This document shows positions 36,361 through 45,339 of a stretch of 64,000 nucleotides of DNA, piece after piece (position 1 is the stretch's first letter; each line of letters opens with the position of its first letter). Below the pieces are notes generated by a model. It did no database searches, was not told the DNA's origin, and saw nothing but the letters and a program-made list of their open reading frames with translations. Made by a program: the position numbers and the translations under genes. The stretch is from an uncultured Collinsella sp. (GTDB lineage: Bacteria > Actinomycetota > Coriobacteriia > Coriobacteriales > Coriobacteriaceae), in assembly GCA_905209455.1 (NCBI GenBank), contig CAJLTA010000003.1, positions 52,262 through 116,261 of the forward strand, written 5' to 3'.

Positions 36361-37290
36361 CTAAGCAGCGAGATCGGATGCGTCTTGGTAGGACGCCATA
36401 GGACGGGTGGCACCGGCGACCGTGGTCACCAGGTCGCGAACGCGCGAGAACGTGGCGGCAGCGACCTCGTTGGCACGGCTGTAGTCCACATCGCGCTCGT
36501 AGAGCGACACGAGCGCGCGACCCATGCCATAGGTACCCGCGGCGGCGGTAAGCGCCTTAACGGCAAAGCCAATGTGCGGCGTCTGCTTCACCAATGCGCG
36601 GGTGACGGCACGAATCACCAGACCGCCGGCAAGCACGCCCGCGACCTCGTAGCCGCGCTCAGGCTTAATGCCGCGCCCAAAGATAGCCGCCAGCTCAAAG
36701 AGCATGCCCACCTGCGCCAGAGCCATCACGGGATAGTCGGCACCCGGCAAAAACACCAGGGCGCCCGTCGCCATGTTGGTGAGCGCGCACGAGGTAATGA
36801 TGCGATTTGCCGCCGCGAAGCGCATAAAGGCAAAGTTGGCTGCAAAAGCCGTCTCCTTGTCCGTACGATCGAGAATCCAGCGGGCAAGTGTCTCGAGCAG
36901 ATAGGTCTTATCGGTCGCTGCCACCACGCCGAGCATGGGCGTAGATTCCTCAACGAACGGCACCTCGACGGCGGACTCGGCAAGCACGCACACGGGCGCG
37001 CCGGCAATCACGAGCTCCTGCACAGCACTCTCCAAGCGGTCAGATCCGCACGAGAGGACCAACACCACGTCGGTATCGGCCTTGGGAACGATACGGTCCT
37101 CCCCCAGGCGATCAACACGCACAATGCCCGAAGTCGTCTGCGGCACAAAGGCATCGCGCACCGTCTCGACCAAAAAGCGAGACGCAGTCGAATCAAGGTA
37201 AACCGAGACACGCACCGGTGTATCGGAATCCTTCTTAACAGACGCGCCCATCTTAAAAGCGCTGGTCAACTTATCTACGGGAATCTTCAT
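36361..37290 (-). CDS. DUF697-like membrane-associated protein of unknown function
   Basis: A 309-residue protein I do not recognise with certainty. Residues ~30-145 look like a soluble alpha/beta domain resembling a degenerate nucleotide-binding fold (DTDVVLVLSCGSDRLESAV) without a Walker A motif. Residues ~150-290 contain several moderately hydrophobic helices with TNMATGALVFLPGADYPVMA and GMLFELAAIFGRG, a pattern like the DUF697 domain found with GTPases. ATG 37290 begins KIPVDKLTSAFKMG. It lies between rodA and the radical SAM gene in the same orientation. Confidence 0.65.
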   Translation of the reverse strand: MKIPVDKLTSAFKMGASVKKDSDTPVRVSVYLDSTASRFLVETVRDAFVPQTTSGIVRVDRLGEDRIVPKADTDVVLVLSCGSDRLESAVQELVIAGAPVCVLAESAVEVPFVEESTPMLGVVAATDKTYLLETLARWILDRTDKETAFAANFAFMRFAAANRIITSCALTNMATGALVFLPGADYPVMALAQVGMLFELAAIFGRGIKPERGYEVAGVLAGGLVIRAVTRALVKQTPHIGFAVKALTAAAGTYGMGRALVSLYERDVDYSRANEVAAATFSRVRDLVTTVAGATRPMASYQDASDLAA

Positions 37291-37308
37291 GGCAAACCCC
37301 TCCAGCGG

Positions 37309-38535
37309 TTACGCGGCGCCCGAACGATGCCGCCATATGGATTGTACGATACCCACCGTTAGCAACTGAATCATCATCGACGACGAACCAAAACTAATAA
37401 ACGGCAGCGGAATACCGGTAATCGGCATCATGCCAATGCACATGCCGATGTTCTCGAAGGTTTGGAACGCCCACATGCCAACGATACCCACGCACGATAG
37501 GCGCAAGAACAGTGACTCGCACTTAAAGGCAACGCGGATCGTCGAGAAAACCAGCAGCACGTAGAGGCACAGGAGCAAAAAGGAACCGCAGAAGCCGAAC
37601 GTCTCGGACAGGAAGGCGAAGACGAAGTCTGTGTGGAACTCGGGCAGAAAGCCACCGGCCGACTGCGTCGCGTGGCCCAAGCCCTTACCAAAGAAGCCAC
37701 CCGAGCCGACGGCAATGAGCGACTGTTGCAGGTTGTAGGCATCATCCGAATCGGCTTTGTCGGGGTCGATGAAGACTGTCAGACGGTTCATCTGATACTG
37801 CTTGATAAGCACATCGTGGCCAAGGAGCGAATCAAAGACCGAGTCGAGCGCCAAGATGAGCGCAATCAAACCAACCAGCAGGGCCAAGGTCGACAGCACC
37901 CATTCGCGGCGCGCACCGCTCATGCAGATGACGATTGCGCCCGACACCAGCACGACCAGACCCGAGCCCAGGTCGCCCATGGCGACGACGGCCAAAAACG
38001 GAATGGACAGCATGCCGCAGAGCTTAATGTAGTCGCGGACGGTATCGATACGCCCGTTGTACTGCGAGCCAAGCGTGGCCATAAAGAAGATGGTGATGAG
38101 CTTGGCGAGCTCAACGGGCTGGAAGGTCAGGCCGATACCGGGGATCTTGATCCAGCCCGTCATGCCCAGACCGCCCGTATAGGACAGTCCCGGAATCTTG
38201 GGCGAGAAGATCACAATAAGGTCAATGACGAGCAGCGCCGTCGAGAAATTGGAAATGCCACGCAGGTCGGTGCGCCAGACGAGCACCGCCAGCACCGCGC
38301 CAATGCCAATGCCCAGCAGGTGGCGCGAAAACGAGGCATCGGCCTTAAACTGCGAAGCCGACCAAATGATGATGGCGCCATAGGCAACGAGCGCGACGGT
38401 AGCCAGCAGCACACCGATATGCACCTTTTGGCGAAACGTGCTACGCGAGGCCGAAAGTTGCTTGTTGACGCGGTCCAAGCTGCTGCGAGAACCGGTTTTG
38501 GTTGAGCGGAACAGGTCCGCCGGCGAAAAGTCCAT
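37309..38535 (-). CDS. rodA: Peptidoglycan glycosyltransferase RodA
   Basis: SEDS-family polymerase (408 residues) that extends glycan strands from lipid II for cell elongation, working with PBP2. About ten membrane helices are visible. Conserved SEDS segments include FQPVELAKLITIFFMA, AMGDLGSGLVVLVSG and the C-terminal GMMPITGIPLPFISFGSSSM. A ~45-residue cytoplasmic N-terminus precedes the first helix. ATG 38535 has GGAGG five bases upstream. It is next to mrdA and mreBCD, so the elongasome genes are together. Confidence 0.96.
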   Translation of the reverse strand: MDFSPADLFRSTKTGSRSSLDRVNKQLSASRSTFRQKVHIGVLLATVALVAYGAIIIWSASQFKADASFSRHLLGIGIGAVLAVLVWRTDLRGISNFSTALLVIDLIVIFSPKIPGLSYTGGLGMTGWIKIPGIGLTFQPVELAKLITIFFMATLGSQYNGRIDTVRDYIKLCGMLSIPFLAVVAMGDLGSGLVVLVSGAIVICMSGARREWVLSTLALLVGLIALILALDSVFDSLLGHDVLIKQYQMNRLTVFIDPDKADSDDAYNLQQSLIAVGSGGFFGKGLGHATQSAGGFLPEFHTDFVFAFLSETFGFCGSFLLLCLYVLLVFSTIRVAFKCESLFLRLSCVGIVGMWAFQTFENIGMCIGMMPITGIPLPFISFGSSSMMIQLLTVGIVQSIWRHRSGAA

Positions 38536-38544
38536 CGCAACCTC

Positions 38545-40614
38545 CTATCGAACCGAGGAATCGCCCGAGGCCGAAGAGGTATCGGGCTCGTCATAAATCA
38601 CGCCGAGTACATCGCGCACAACATGCATCGCGGTATCTGAGCCGCCACCGCCTTGCTCCAAGATGGTGGCAATCACGTACTTAGGATCGTCAGCAGGGGC
38701 ATAGGCGCAGAACCACGCGTATTCGTCCTCGCCGCTTTTCTCGCCCGTGCCCGACTTGCCGTATACCTGCGGCGTCAGGGTGCCAAAGTGAGCCGCCAAG
38801 GACGTCGATGCCGTGTAAATCACGTCGTGCATGCCATTGCGAACAAGAGTCAAATCCGAATCGCTGTTGATCTTAGCCTCCAGGCGCTTCTTCTTGCCCT
38901 TGCCGTTGTACTTATAGGCATCGCCGTCGCCATCGCGCGACACGGCGGACAAAAACACGTGAGGCACGTACTGTTTGCCGCCGTTGGCAAGACCCATATA
39001 GGCGCACGCCATCTGCAGGGGCGTCACCAGGATGTCGCCCTGGCCGATGGCAATGTTGGTCATATCGCCGGCATTCCACTTGCGGTCCTCGGCAGAGGCG
39101 TCGGTGAAGTACGACTCTTTCCACTCGGCATCGGGAATACGGCCCGCGCCCTCACTCGGCAGATCGATACCGCAAGTCTTGCCTAGGCCCCAGCGACGAA
39201 AGACCTCCTGCAGGCCCTCGGGATGTTGCTCGTCATAGAAGAACGCCTTGCCCATGTCGTAGAACACGGGGTCGCACGAATTGGCGATACCGGACTGCAG
39301 CGTCATGGTGCCATGGCCGGAGTGCAGCCAGCAATACTTGCCCCACGACTTACCCAAGCCCGTCCAATAGCCCGTGCAGTTGGTCGTCTGACCCGAGGTA
39401 TAGGTTCCAAACTCAAGACCGGCCAGTGCCGAGAGCGGCTTGATGGTCGAGGCCGACATGTACTGCCCGCTAATGGCGCGGTTGAGCAGCGGGTGCGAAC
39501 CCTCGTCGTCGTTGAGCTCGGTCCACACGTCGTTTGAGACGCCGCCGATAAAGACGGAAGGATCAAACTTGGGCTCACTTGCCATGCCCAGAATCTCGCC
39601 ATTGTTGGGATCGAGGCACACCACGGCGCCGTTGCCGGCGTTGCTGTAGCCCGTGGTCTTGGCGAGTTCGATAGCACTCGCAAGCGCCGTCTCGCAGGCT
39701 TGCTGAATCTTGAGGTCAAGCGTGAGCTTGATGTCGGAGCCGGCCTTGGCAGGCACGGCGCCGGCCTGTCCGGTCACGTTGCCCGAGGCATCGACCTTCA
39801 CCGTCTGCTCGCCGCGAATACCCTGCAGCAAGTTCTCGTAGTAGCTCTCGACGCCCGCCTGGCCAACGATATCACCCGACTGGTACGTAATCTGACCGGC
39901 AGCGCCATCGTTATCGCCCGAAGCTTTCTTGTTCTGCGCCTCGAGCTGCTCGGAGGTAATGGTGCCGGTATAACCCAAAATGTGACAGGCCGTCTCGCCG
40001 TACGGGTACTGGCGCTCGGTGCGCTCGGCAATCTTCACGCCCGGAAACTCGCCGGCGTGTTCCTTGATATAGGCAACCGTGGAGCGACGGACGTCCGTCG
40101 CGATGGTATGCAGGCTCTGAGCGCCCTCTGTATTGTCCTGAATATTGCGAAGGACCGCCACGTAAGGCATTCCAAGCACGTTGGCAAGATGGCGCACCAG
40201 CACGGTGTCATCGGCCAGGTCGCGATAGGCGACGACGGCAAGTGAGGGACGGTTTTGCACAAGTGCCACGCCATTGCGATCAAGGATTCGCCCGCGCACA
40301 GCCGGCGTGGTGACGGTACGGGTCTGGTTGCTCTTGGCCTGCTTGTCGTAGTAGTCCGACGAGACCATCTGCATACCCCACAGCTTGACGGCGAGCGCGG
40401 CAAACATCGCGCCCACGCCGGCGGTGAGGATGGAGAAGCGACCCTTGAAGGCGGTCGCCGCGGTATTGCCCTCGCCCTCGGTGGCGCGCGGGGCCGTTCC
40501 ATGCTGCGTGTCGTAGGTAAAACGGGAATCGCCGCGGCGCATGATGACCAGCGCGACCACAATGGCCACGACCAGCACGATACCGGCGATGATAACCGTC
40601 ATCTGGGAAGACAT
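38545..40614 (-). CDS. mrdA: Penicillin-binding protein 2 (elongation transpeptidase)
   Basis: Class B PBP of 689 residues, partner of RodA. A first membrane helix is at residues 5-25. A second hydrophobic segment is at about 58-76 (FSILTAGVGAMFAALAVKLW), an unusual two-segment N-terminus. The transpeptidase domain has active-site SASTIKPL, SCD in IANSCDPV, and KSGTGE. The pedestal part includes RGRILDRNGVALVQNRPSL. A Ser-rich tail ends the protein. Beta-lactams would be expected to acylate the active-site Ser. It lies ten bases before rodA. Confidence 0.96.
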   Translation of the reverse strand: MSSQMTVIIAGIVLVVAIVVALVIMRRGDSRFTYDTQHGTAPRATEGEGNTAATAFKGRFSILTAGVGAMFAALAVKLWGMQMVSSDYYDKQAKSNQTRTVTTPAVRGRILDRNGVALVQNRPSLAVVAYRDLADDTVLVRHLANVLGMPYVAVLRNIQDNTEGAQSLHTIATDVRRSTVAYIKEHAGEFPGVKIAERTERQYPYGETACHILGYTGTITSEQLEAQNKKASGDNDGAAGQITYQSGDIVGQAGVESYYENLLQGIRGEQTVKVDASGNVTGQAGAVPAKAGSDIKLTLDLKIQQACETALASAIELAKTTGYSNAGNGAVVCLDPNNGEILGMASEPKFDPSVFIGGVSNDVWTELNDDEGSHPLLNRAISGQYMSASTIKPLSALAGLEFGTYTSGQTTNCTGYWTGLGKSWGKYCWLHSGHGTMTLQSGIANSCDPVFYDMGKAFFYDEQHPEGLQEVFRRWGLGKTCGIDLPSEGAGRIPDAEWKESYFTDASAEDRKWNAGDMTNIAIGQGDILVTPLQMACAYMGLANGGKQYVPHVFLSAVSRDGDGDAYKYNGKGKKKRLEAKINSDSDLTLVRNGMHDVIYTASTSLAAHFGTLTPQVYGKSGTGEKSGEDEYAWFCAYAPADDPKYVIATILEQGGGGSDTAMHVVRDVLGVIYDEPDTSSASGDSSVR

Positions 40615-40627
40615 CTATGAGCCTCCC

Positions 40628-41200
40628 CTATTTGAGTTTACGGGTCTTGGGCTTGAAGCGCATACCCGTCTGATGACCACCGCGTGCGGAGAATCCGTAA
40701 CCGGACTGCGGCACGACACCGGACATCAAAAACGGAATGGCAACCAGACCCGTCAGAATCGAAGACGGCAGCGCATGGCCAAAAACAGCCACCACAAAGC
40801 TCGTCTCCAAACCCATAAACAGCAAGATGATGCTGTAGACCACGTTGATGGCAAGCGCGAAGGCGCCCACGGCAATACCGCGCGCACTCGGGGAGCCGCC
40901 CGTCTGACCAGCCGCGCTGTGCACCAGGGCAAAACTGCCTACCGTCAACAGTAGCGACATAACGCCCACCGGCACGGCAGCAGAAAGATCATAGAACAGG
41001 CCGCTGCAAAAACCGCAGACGACAGCCCGCGTGGGATCGCCCGAGAACACGCTCAGGCACACCAGGATAATCATAAAGTTGACGCGACCGCCCGCAATGG
41101 AGATCTGCGGCGCCAGGCCTGCCTGCAGCAGTACGCATACAATGGCGGCGATTACAAACGTGCGGGAGCTCGCCCCCTGCTCGTGTAGATCCATGGACAT
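40628..41200 (-). CDS. mreD: Rod shape-determining protein MreD
   Basis: A 190-residue membrane protein of the elongasome with five to six hydrophobic segments, including FVIAAIVCVLLQAGLAPQIS and a glycine/phenylalanine-rich CGFCSGLFYDLSAAVPVG, typical of MreD. The C-terminus is a basic cytoplasmic tail (RFKPKTRKLK). The first ATG (41200) is one base from GGGGG; the second ATG (41194) has better spacing and may be the true start. It sits between mreC and mrdA. Confidence 0.92.
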   Translation of the reverse strand: MSMDLHEQGASSRTFVIAAIVCVLLQAGLAPQISIAGGRVNFMIILVCLSVFSGDPTRAVVCGFCSGLFYDLSAAVPVGVMSLLLTVGSFALVHSAAGQTGGSPSARGIAVGAFALAINVVYSIILLFMGLETSFVVAVFGHALPSSILTGLVAIPFLMSGVVPQSGYGFSARGGHQTGMRFKPKTRKLK

Positions 41201-41205
41201 GCCCC

Positions 41206-42204
41206 CTATTCGCTCGAGCCGGAATCGGTCGTCTCGGACGTGTCGGAACTGTCATCCGAGCTCTCGTCCTTCTCCTTGGTCGCAGCATCGCGCGAGGTGC
41301 CCTGCGGCGTACTGTTAGCAGAGCTCACGTCCTCGTCCGAAGCCGACTGCTCGTCGGTCAGCGAGGTGATGACGAGCACCTCCTCGTTATTCTCTGCCGT
41401 GGTCTGGGCACGTACGACGATGGTGTAATACACATCGTTGGCCGACTTCTCCACCGAGGAAACGGTGCCGAGCGGCAGGCCCTTGGGGAACACGCCACCG
41501 ATGCCAGAGGTCACGATGATGTCGCCCACTTTGACGTCGGAGTCGACGCTCACGTACTCAAGACGCAGCGTACCGTCAGCCTGACCCTGCAGCATGCCCT
41601 GGGCGCGCGTGTCCTGCACCATAGCCGACACGCCCGAGTTCTCGTCGCCAATCAGGCGCACGGTAGAGGTCTTGGCCGATACCTCGATAATCTGGCCGAT
41701 GACACCAGCAGAACTCGTCACGGGCATGTTGATGGTAAGGCCGTCGGCAGATCCCTTGTCGATGGTAACGGTCGAGGTCCAGGCATCACCCGACGCACCG
41801 ACGATACGAGCAGCAGTCGACTTAAGGTTGTAGGTCGATTGCAGCCCGACCAGGCCCTCCAGGCGCTCGGCAGTCTTTTGAGTCTCGGAAAGCTCGGCGA
41901 CCTTAGAAGTCAGCACCTCGTTTTGCTTCTTGAGGTCGTCGAGCGACTCCTGCGAAGCCGTGAGGTTGGAGAACACGTTGCCAATCGCGTTGAAGGGAGC
42001 CGCCACGGCCGAGCCCAAAAAGCGCACCGGCGAGGTAATCGTCGTCATGCCCGAGCGTACGGCATGAATCGGCCCGGCCTCGCCCTCACGGATATAAAAC
42101 GTGAGCAGCAACACCGAAATCAGGCTGAAAACAATCAACGGGCGCATACCCGTTGATTGTCGCTTGGTATTCAGATTTGGAGAGAAACCCGAAGATCGTG
42201 CCAA
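41206..42204 (-). CDS. mreC: Rod shape-determining protein MreC
   Basis: A 332-residue single-pass protein that scaffolds the elongasome outside the membrane. One N-terminal membrane helix (PLIVFSLISVLLLTFYI) is followed by a coiled coil (about 75-110, SLDDLKKQNEVLTSKVAEL) and the beta-barrel domains with GVIGQIIEVSAKTSTVRLI and VTSGIGGVFPKGLPLG. The last ~50 residues are an Asp/Ser/Glu-rich disordered tail. The start is TTG at 42204, seven bases after AAGGTGG. Confidence 0.95.
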   Translation of the reverse strand: MARSSGFSPNLNTKRQSTGMRPLIVFSLISVLLLTFYIREGEAGPIHAVRSGMTTITSPVRFLGSAVAAPFNAIGNVFSNLTASQESLDDLKKQNEVLTSKVAELSETQKTAERLEGLVGLQSTYNLKSTAARIVGASGDAWTSTVTIDKGSADGLTINMPVTSSAGVIGQIIEVSAKTSTVRLIGDENSGVSAMVQDTRAQGMLQGQADGTLRLEYVSVDSDVKVGDIIVTSGIGGVFPKGLPLGTVSSVEKSANDVYYTIVVRAQTTAENNEEVLVITSLTDEQSASDEDVSSANSTPQGTSRDAATKEKDESSDDSSDTSETTDSGSSE

Positions 42205-42225
42205 ATGGAATCCACCTTTTGGAAA

Positions 42226-43269
42226 TTAAGCATTGGTTTGGACGAAGCCACCGTCAAAGGCGTTGGCCTCGAGCACGCGGGCGCAGCCGTTTACGACGTT
42301 ATCGAGCGCCGTGGGGCTGACGTTGACCGAAACGCCGGTCTCGTCGCGCAGGCGCACGTCGAGGCCGCGCAGCAGCGCACCGCCGCCGGTCAGCAGAATG
42401 CCGTAGTACATAAGGTCCGAGGCAAGATCGGGCGGCGTGGCGTCCAGAGCGTCCTTAACGGCCTTGGCCATCTCGTCGAGCGGCTTGTTGAGCGCGCGAC
42501 GAATCTCCTCGCTCTCGATACGAACGGTCTTAGGCAGGCCCGTGATAACGTCGCGTCCGTTGACCTCGACGTCGAGCTCATCCTTGAGCGGCACGGCGGA
42601 GCCGACCTTGATCTTGATGTCCTCGGCCGTGCGCTCGCCGATAGCCAAGTTGTAGGCATCGCGAACATGGGTGAGGATAGCCTGGTCGAACTCGTCGCCG
42701 GCAATGCGGATGGACTGCGACACGACAATACCGCCCATAGCGATAACGGCGACCTCGGTGGTGCCGCCGCCGATATCGATGACCATGGAGCCCGTGGGCT
42801 CCTCGACAGGCAGGTCGGCGCCGATGGCAGCCGCCATGGGCTCCTCGATCAGATAGGCCTGGCGAGCGCCTGCCTGGATCGTGGCCTCAAAGACGGCGCG
42901 CTTCTCGACCGACGTGACGCCGGAGGGAACGCAGACGACGACGCGCGGACGCGGAGTCCACGGATAGCGCTTCTCGGAAGCCTTGTCGATAAAGTAGCGA
43001 AGCATAGCCTCGGTGACATCGAAGTCGGCGATGACGCCGTCCTTAAGGGGACGAACGGCCACGATGTTGCCGGGCGTACGGCCGAGCATGCGCTTGGCCT
43101 CGATGCCGACTGCCAGGATGCGCTCGTCGTTCTTGTCGATGGCGACAACGGAGGGCTCGCGGATGACGATGCCCTTGCCGCGCACAGAGACGAGCGTATT
43201 GGCGGTGCCGAGGTCGATGGCGAGATCGCCCGCATAGCTACCGAAGAACATATCCATCAAAGAAAACAA
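42226..43269 (-). CDS. mreB: Rod shape-determining protein MreB
   Basis: Bacterial actin homologue (347 residues) that guides lateral wall synthesis. Phosphate 1 motif LAIDLGTANTLV, phosphate 2 VIDIGGGTTEVAVI and the adenosine motif LLTGGGALLRG are intact, as is GRTPGNIVAVRPLKDGVIAD. The TTG at 43269 has AGGAG five bases upstream; ATG 43257 lacks a well-placed site. It is the first gene of mreB-mreC-mreD-mrdA-rodA, all in one direction with short gaps. Confidence 0.97.
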   Translation of the reverse strand: MFSLMDMFFGSYAGDLAIDLGTANTLVSVRGKGIVIREPSVVAIDKNDERILAVGIEAKRMLGRTPGNIVAVRPLKDGVIADFDVTEAMLRYFIDKASEKRYPWTPRPRVVVCVPSGVTSVEKRAVFEATIQAGARQAYLIEEPMAAAIGADLPVEEPTGSMVIDIGGGTTEVAVIAMGGIVVSQSIRIAGDEFDQAILTHVRDAYNLAIGERTAEDIKIKVGSAVPLKDELDVEVNGRDVITGLPKTVRIESEEIRRALNKPLDEMAKAVKDALDATPPDLASDLMYYGILLTGGGALLRGLDVRLRDETGVSVNVSPTALDNVVNGCARVLEANAFDGGFVQTNA

Positions 43270-43329
43270 CGCAACTCCTGATGTGTTGGATGATTGCTGG
43301 AAAACTACTAGCCCATCATACTAGCGCAA

Positions 43330-43362
43330 GCCCGGCACCTCACTTGCGGTGAAGCACCGGGC
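43330..43362 (-). terminator. Strong hairpin between the TPR gene and mreB
   Basis: GCCCGG and CCGGGC plus an inner TGCTTCACC/GTGAGGTG stem form a ~14-bp hairpin with a GCAA tetraloop 23 bases after the TPR gene. The downstream minus-strand sequence (TTGCGCTAGT) is not T-rich, so this could be a terminator or an mRNA-stabilising structure. Confidence 0.55.
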
Positions 43363-43384
43363 AGAGCCAAATCTCATAAGGTCA

Positions 43385-44680
43385 CTACTGGTTGTCAGCG
43401 GCCGAAAAATCGATGTCGAAGGAGGAGACGGCCCAACCGATATGGTTGTCGGAGCGCACGAACTTAACGGTGTACTCCTGCTCGCCGCCCTTGGACAGCG
43501 AAGCCTTCACCTTGGCGGTGGTCTCGGTCATGGACTGATCCATACCCTCGATGGAGACGGTGGCGCCCTGCGGGATCGAGGAGACGATCATCGCCTTGGC
43601 GTCCTCGGACAGGCTCGAGGCCAGGCAGGACTCGGCCTTTGCGGTATCGCCGTCACCGGCAGCCTGGAACAGGTCGGTGATGACGGACTCCTGCGAGGGG
43701 AAGCCCATGCCGCGCGTATAAGCATAGCCAAGACCGCCGGCAGCAATCACGATGAGCAGAAGCAGCACCAGGAAGATTTTAAGACCCGTGTGGCGGTGGC
43801 GACGACGAACCTTGGCCTGTTTGCGGTCCTGCTGGACCATCTCGGACTCGGACAGCGTAAAGAAGCCGGTGTCAGAGGGGTCGGGCATAAACTGACCGGT
43901 CGCGCCCGTGGGATCGAGCGGGTCGACAGCGGGAGCGTCCATCGCGGGAGCCGGAGCCGTGGACATGGCCGTCTGGGCCGAAAGCGCGGCGAGCGAGTCG
44001 TGCACGCGGGCAAGCTCGTCGGCCTGCTCGGGCGTGAGCTGGTAGATGCCATCGGCGGTAGCGGCGTTAAAGGCATCGAGCGCATCGGAGGGACGGCCGG
44101 CGGCGGAAAGCGCTTGGCCCATGCCGGCGTTGAGGGCGCGCGTATCGTCGCGCGGGCCGGCAAAGTCGATAGCCGTGCGGTAGGTCTCAACGGCGTCCGC
44201 GGGGCGGCCGAGCTTGATGAAGCAGCGGCCCAGATCACCGAGGGCGGCGGCAGGAGCCGGGTTGGCGCCGTCGATGGCAGCCTGACGGAAGGCAGTACCG
44301 GCGTTGGCATAGTCGCCCGACTGGAACAGCGCGTTGCCCAGACCCAGGTAGGCCTTAAAAGGCGTGGCGTAGGAAGCGTCCTGGGTAGCTGCAGAGAACG
44401 CCTGGGCAGCCGTGGTGTAGTCGCCCACCGCGGCGAGTGCCTTGCCGCGATTGGTGAGCAGGGCACCACGCTTGCCATAGGTGCCGTCGTTGAGGGCGGC
44501 GGCATAAGCCTCGGCAGCCTCGGCATACATGCCCAGGTGCATCAAGGCGTTGCCACGAAGGTGATCGGCCTCGCCCATAATCTCATCGGGAGTTTTTGCC
44601 GCCCCAAGCATCTGGGCTGCAGCGGAAAAATCACCCGCGCGGTAAGCGGCGCGGCCCTGTTGGATCAGCTGGCTATTCAA
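43385..44680 (-). CDS. TPR-repeat protein with one membrane helix
   Basis: A 431-residue protein of unknown function. Residues 1-225 contain about six tetratricopeptide-like helical repeats, such as LGNALFQSGDYANAGTAFRQ. A proline/alanine linker (240-275) and a very basic stretch (KQAKVRRRHRHTGLK) lead to a membrane helix at 301-320. The C-terminal ~105 residues, likely outside, resemble small lipoprotein-type beta domains (DUF4878-like; tentative). The start is TTG at 44680 with AAGGGG six bases upstream. It lies between mreB and a cyclophilin gene, so an envelope role is possible but unproven. Confidence 0.75.
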   Translation of the reverse strand: MNSQLIQQGRAAYRAGDFSAAAQMLGAAKTPDEIMGEADHLRGNALMHLGMYAEAAEAYAAALNDGTYGKRGALLTNRGKALAAVGDYTTAAQAFSAATQDASYATPFKAYLGLGNALFQSGDYANAGTAFRQAAIDGANPAPAAALGDLGRCFIKLGRPADAVETYRTAIDFAGPRDDTRALNAGMGQALSAAGRPSDALDAFNAATADGIYQLTPEQADELARVHDSLAALSAQTAMSTAPAPAMDAPAVDPLDPTGATGQFMPDPSDTGFFTLSESEMVQQDRKQAKVRRRHRHTGLKIFLVLLLLIVIAAGGLGYAYTRGMGFPSQESVITDLFQAAGDGDTAKAESCLASSLSEDAKAMIVSSIPQGATVSIEGMDQSMTETTAKVKASLSKGGEQEYTVKFVRSDNHIGWAVSSFDIDFSAADNQ

Positions 44681-44691
44681 GGAAGTCCCCT

Positions 44692-45234
44692 TTACTCGTG
44701 AACGATCTCGACATGAACGATCTCGTCGCCGGCGCGCAGCTGCGAGATGACGTCGAGGCCCTCGACCGTGGTGCCAAAGACGGTATAGCCGGAGTCGAGG
44801 TTGTGCTGGGCGCCCAGGCAGAAGTAGAACTGCGAGCCCGCGGAATCGGGATCCATGGAGCGGGCCATGGCAAGCGCGCCGTCAACATGGCTGTTGCGCG
44901 GATTGGTGGCAAACTCGCCCTTGATGCAGTAGCCGGGGCCACCGGTACCGGGCATGCCGTCGGGACCCTCAAGGCCGGCAGCGACGTCGGCGCCGGACAT
45001 ATCGCGGGTATTGGGGTCGCCGCCCTGGATCACAAAGCCGGGCACATAGCGATGGAACTTAAGGCCGTCATAGAAGCCCATCGTGGAAAGCTCGCAGAAG
45101 TTCGCCACATGGATGGGGGCGCCCTCACCGTCAAACTTGACCTTGATGGTGCCCTTCGACGTCTCGATCACCGCGCACTCGTCACCGACGAGCTGGTACT
45201 CGGGCGTATAGAGCTCTTTCTTAAAACCAAACAT
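44692..45234 (-). CDS. Cyclophilin-type peptidyl-prolyl cis-trans isomerase
   Basis: A 180-residue cytoplasmic cyclophilin with no signal peptide. Active-site parts are FYDGLKFHRYVPGFVIQGGD (catalytic Arg) and SAGSQFYFCLG, followed by HNLDSGYTVFGTTVEGLDV. Between them lies a segment GPGYCIKGEFATNPRNSHVD typical of bacterial PpiB. ATG 45234 has GAAGGA just upstream. A promoter lies ~40 bases before it. The TPR gene follows after only 11 bases and is probably cotranscribed. Confidence 0.95.
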   Translation of the reverse strand: MFGFKKELYTPEYQLVGDECAVIETSKGTIKVKFDGEGAPIHVANFCELSTMGFYDGLKFHRYVPGFVIQGGDPNTRDMSGADVAAGLEGPDGMPGTGGPGYCIKGEFATNPRNSHVDGALAMARSMDPDSAGSQFYFCLGAQHNLDSGYTVFGTTVEGLDVISQLRAGDEIVHVEIVHE

Positions 45235-45273
45235 GTGGTTCCTTCCTCGTGCGTTTAAAGCATATTTGTACGA

Positions 45274-45303
45274 ATTGTAGCAATAAGCACGGGCTTACAT
45301 CAA
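45274..45303 (-). promoter_or_regulatory. Promoter for the cyclophilin-TPR pair
   Basis: TTGATG (45298-45303) and TACAAT (45274-45279) are separated by 18 bases on the minus strand. Confidence 0.6.
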
Positions 45304-45339
45304 TTGCGCACGCAGGTTATGCCGCCGGAGGGCAACAAA

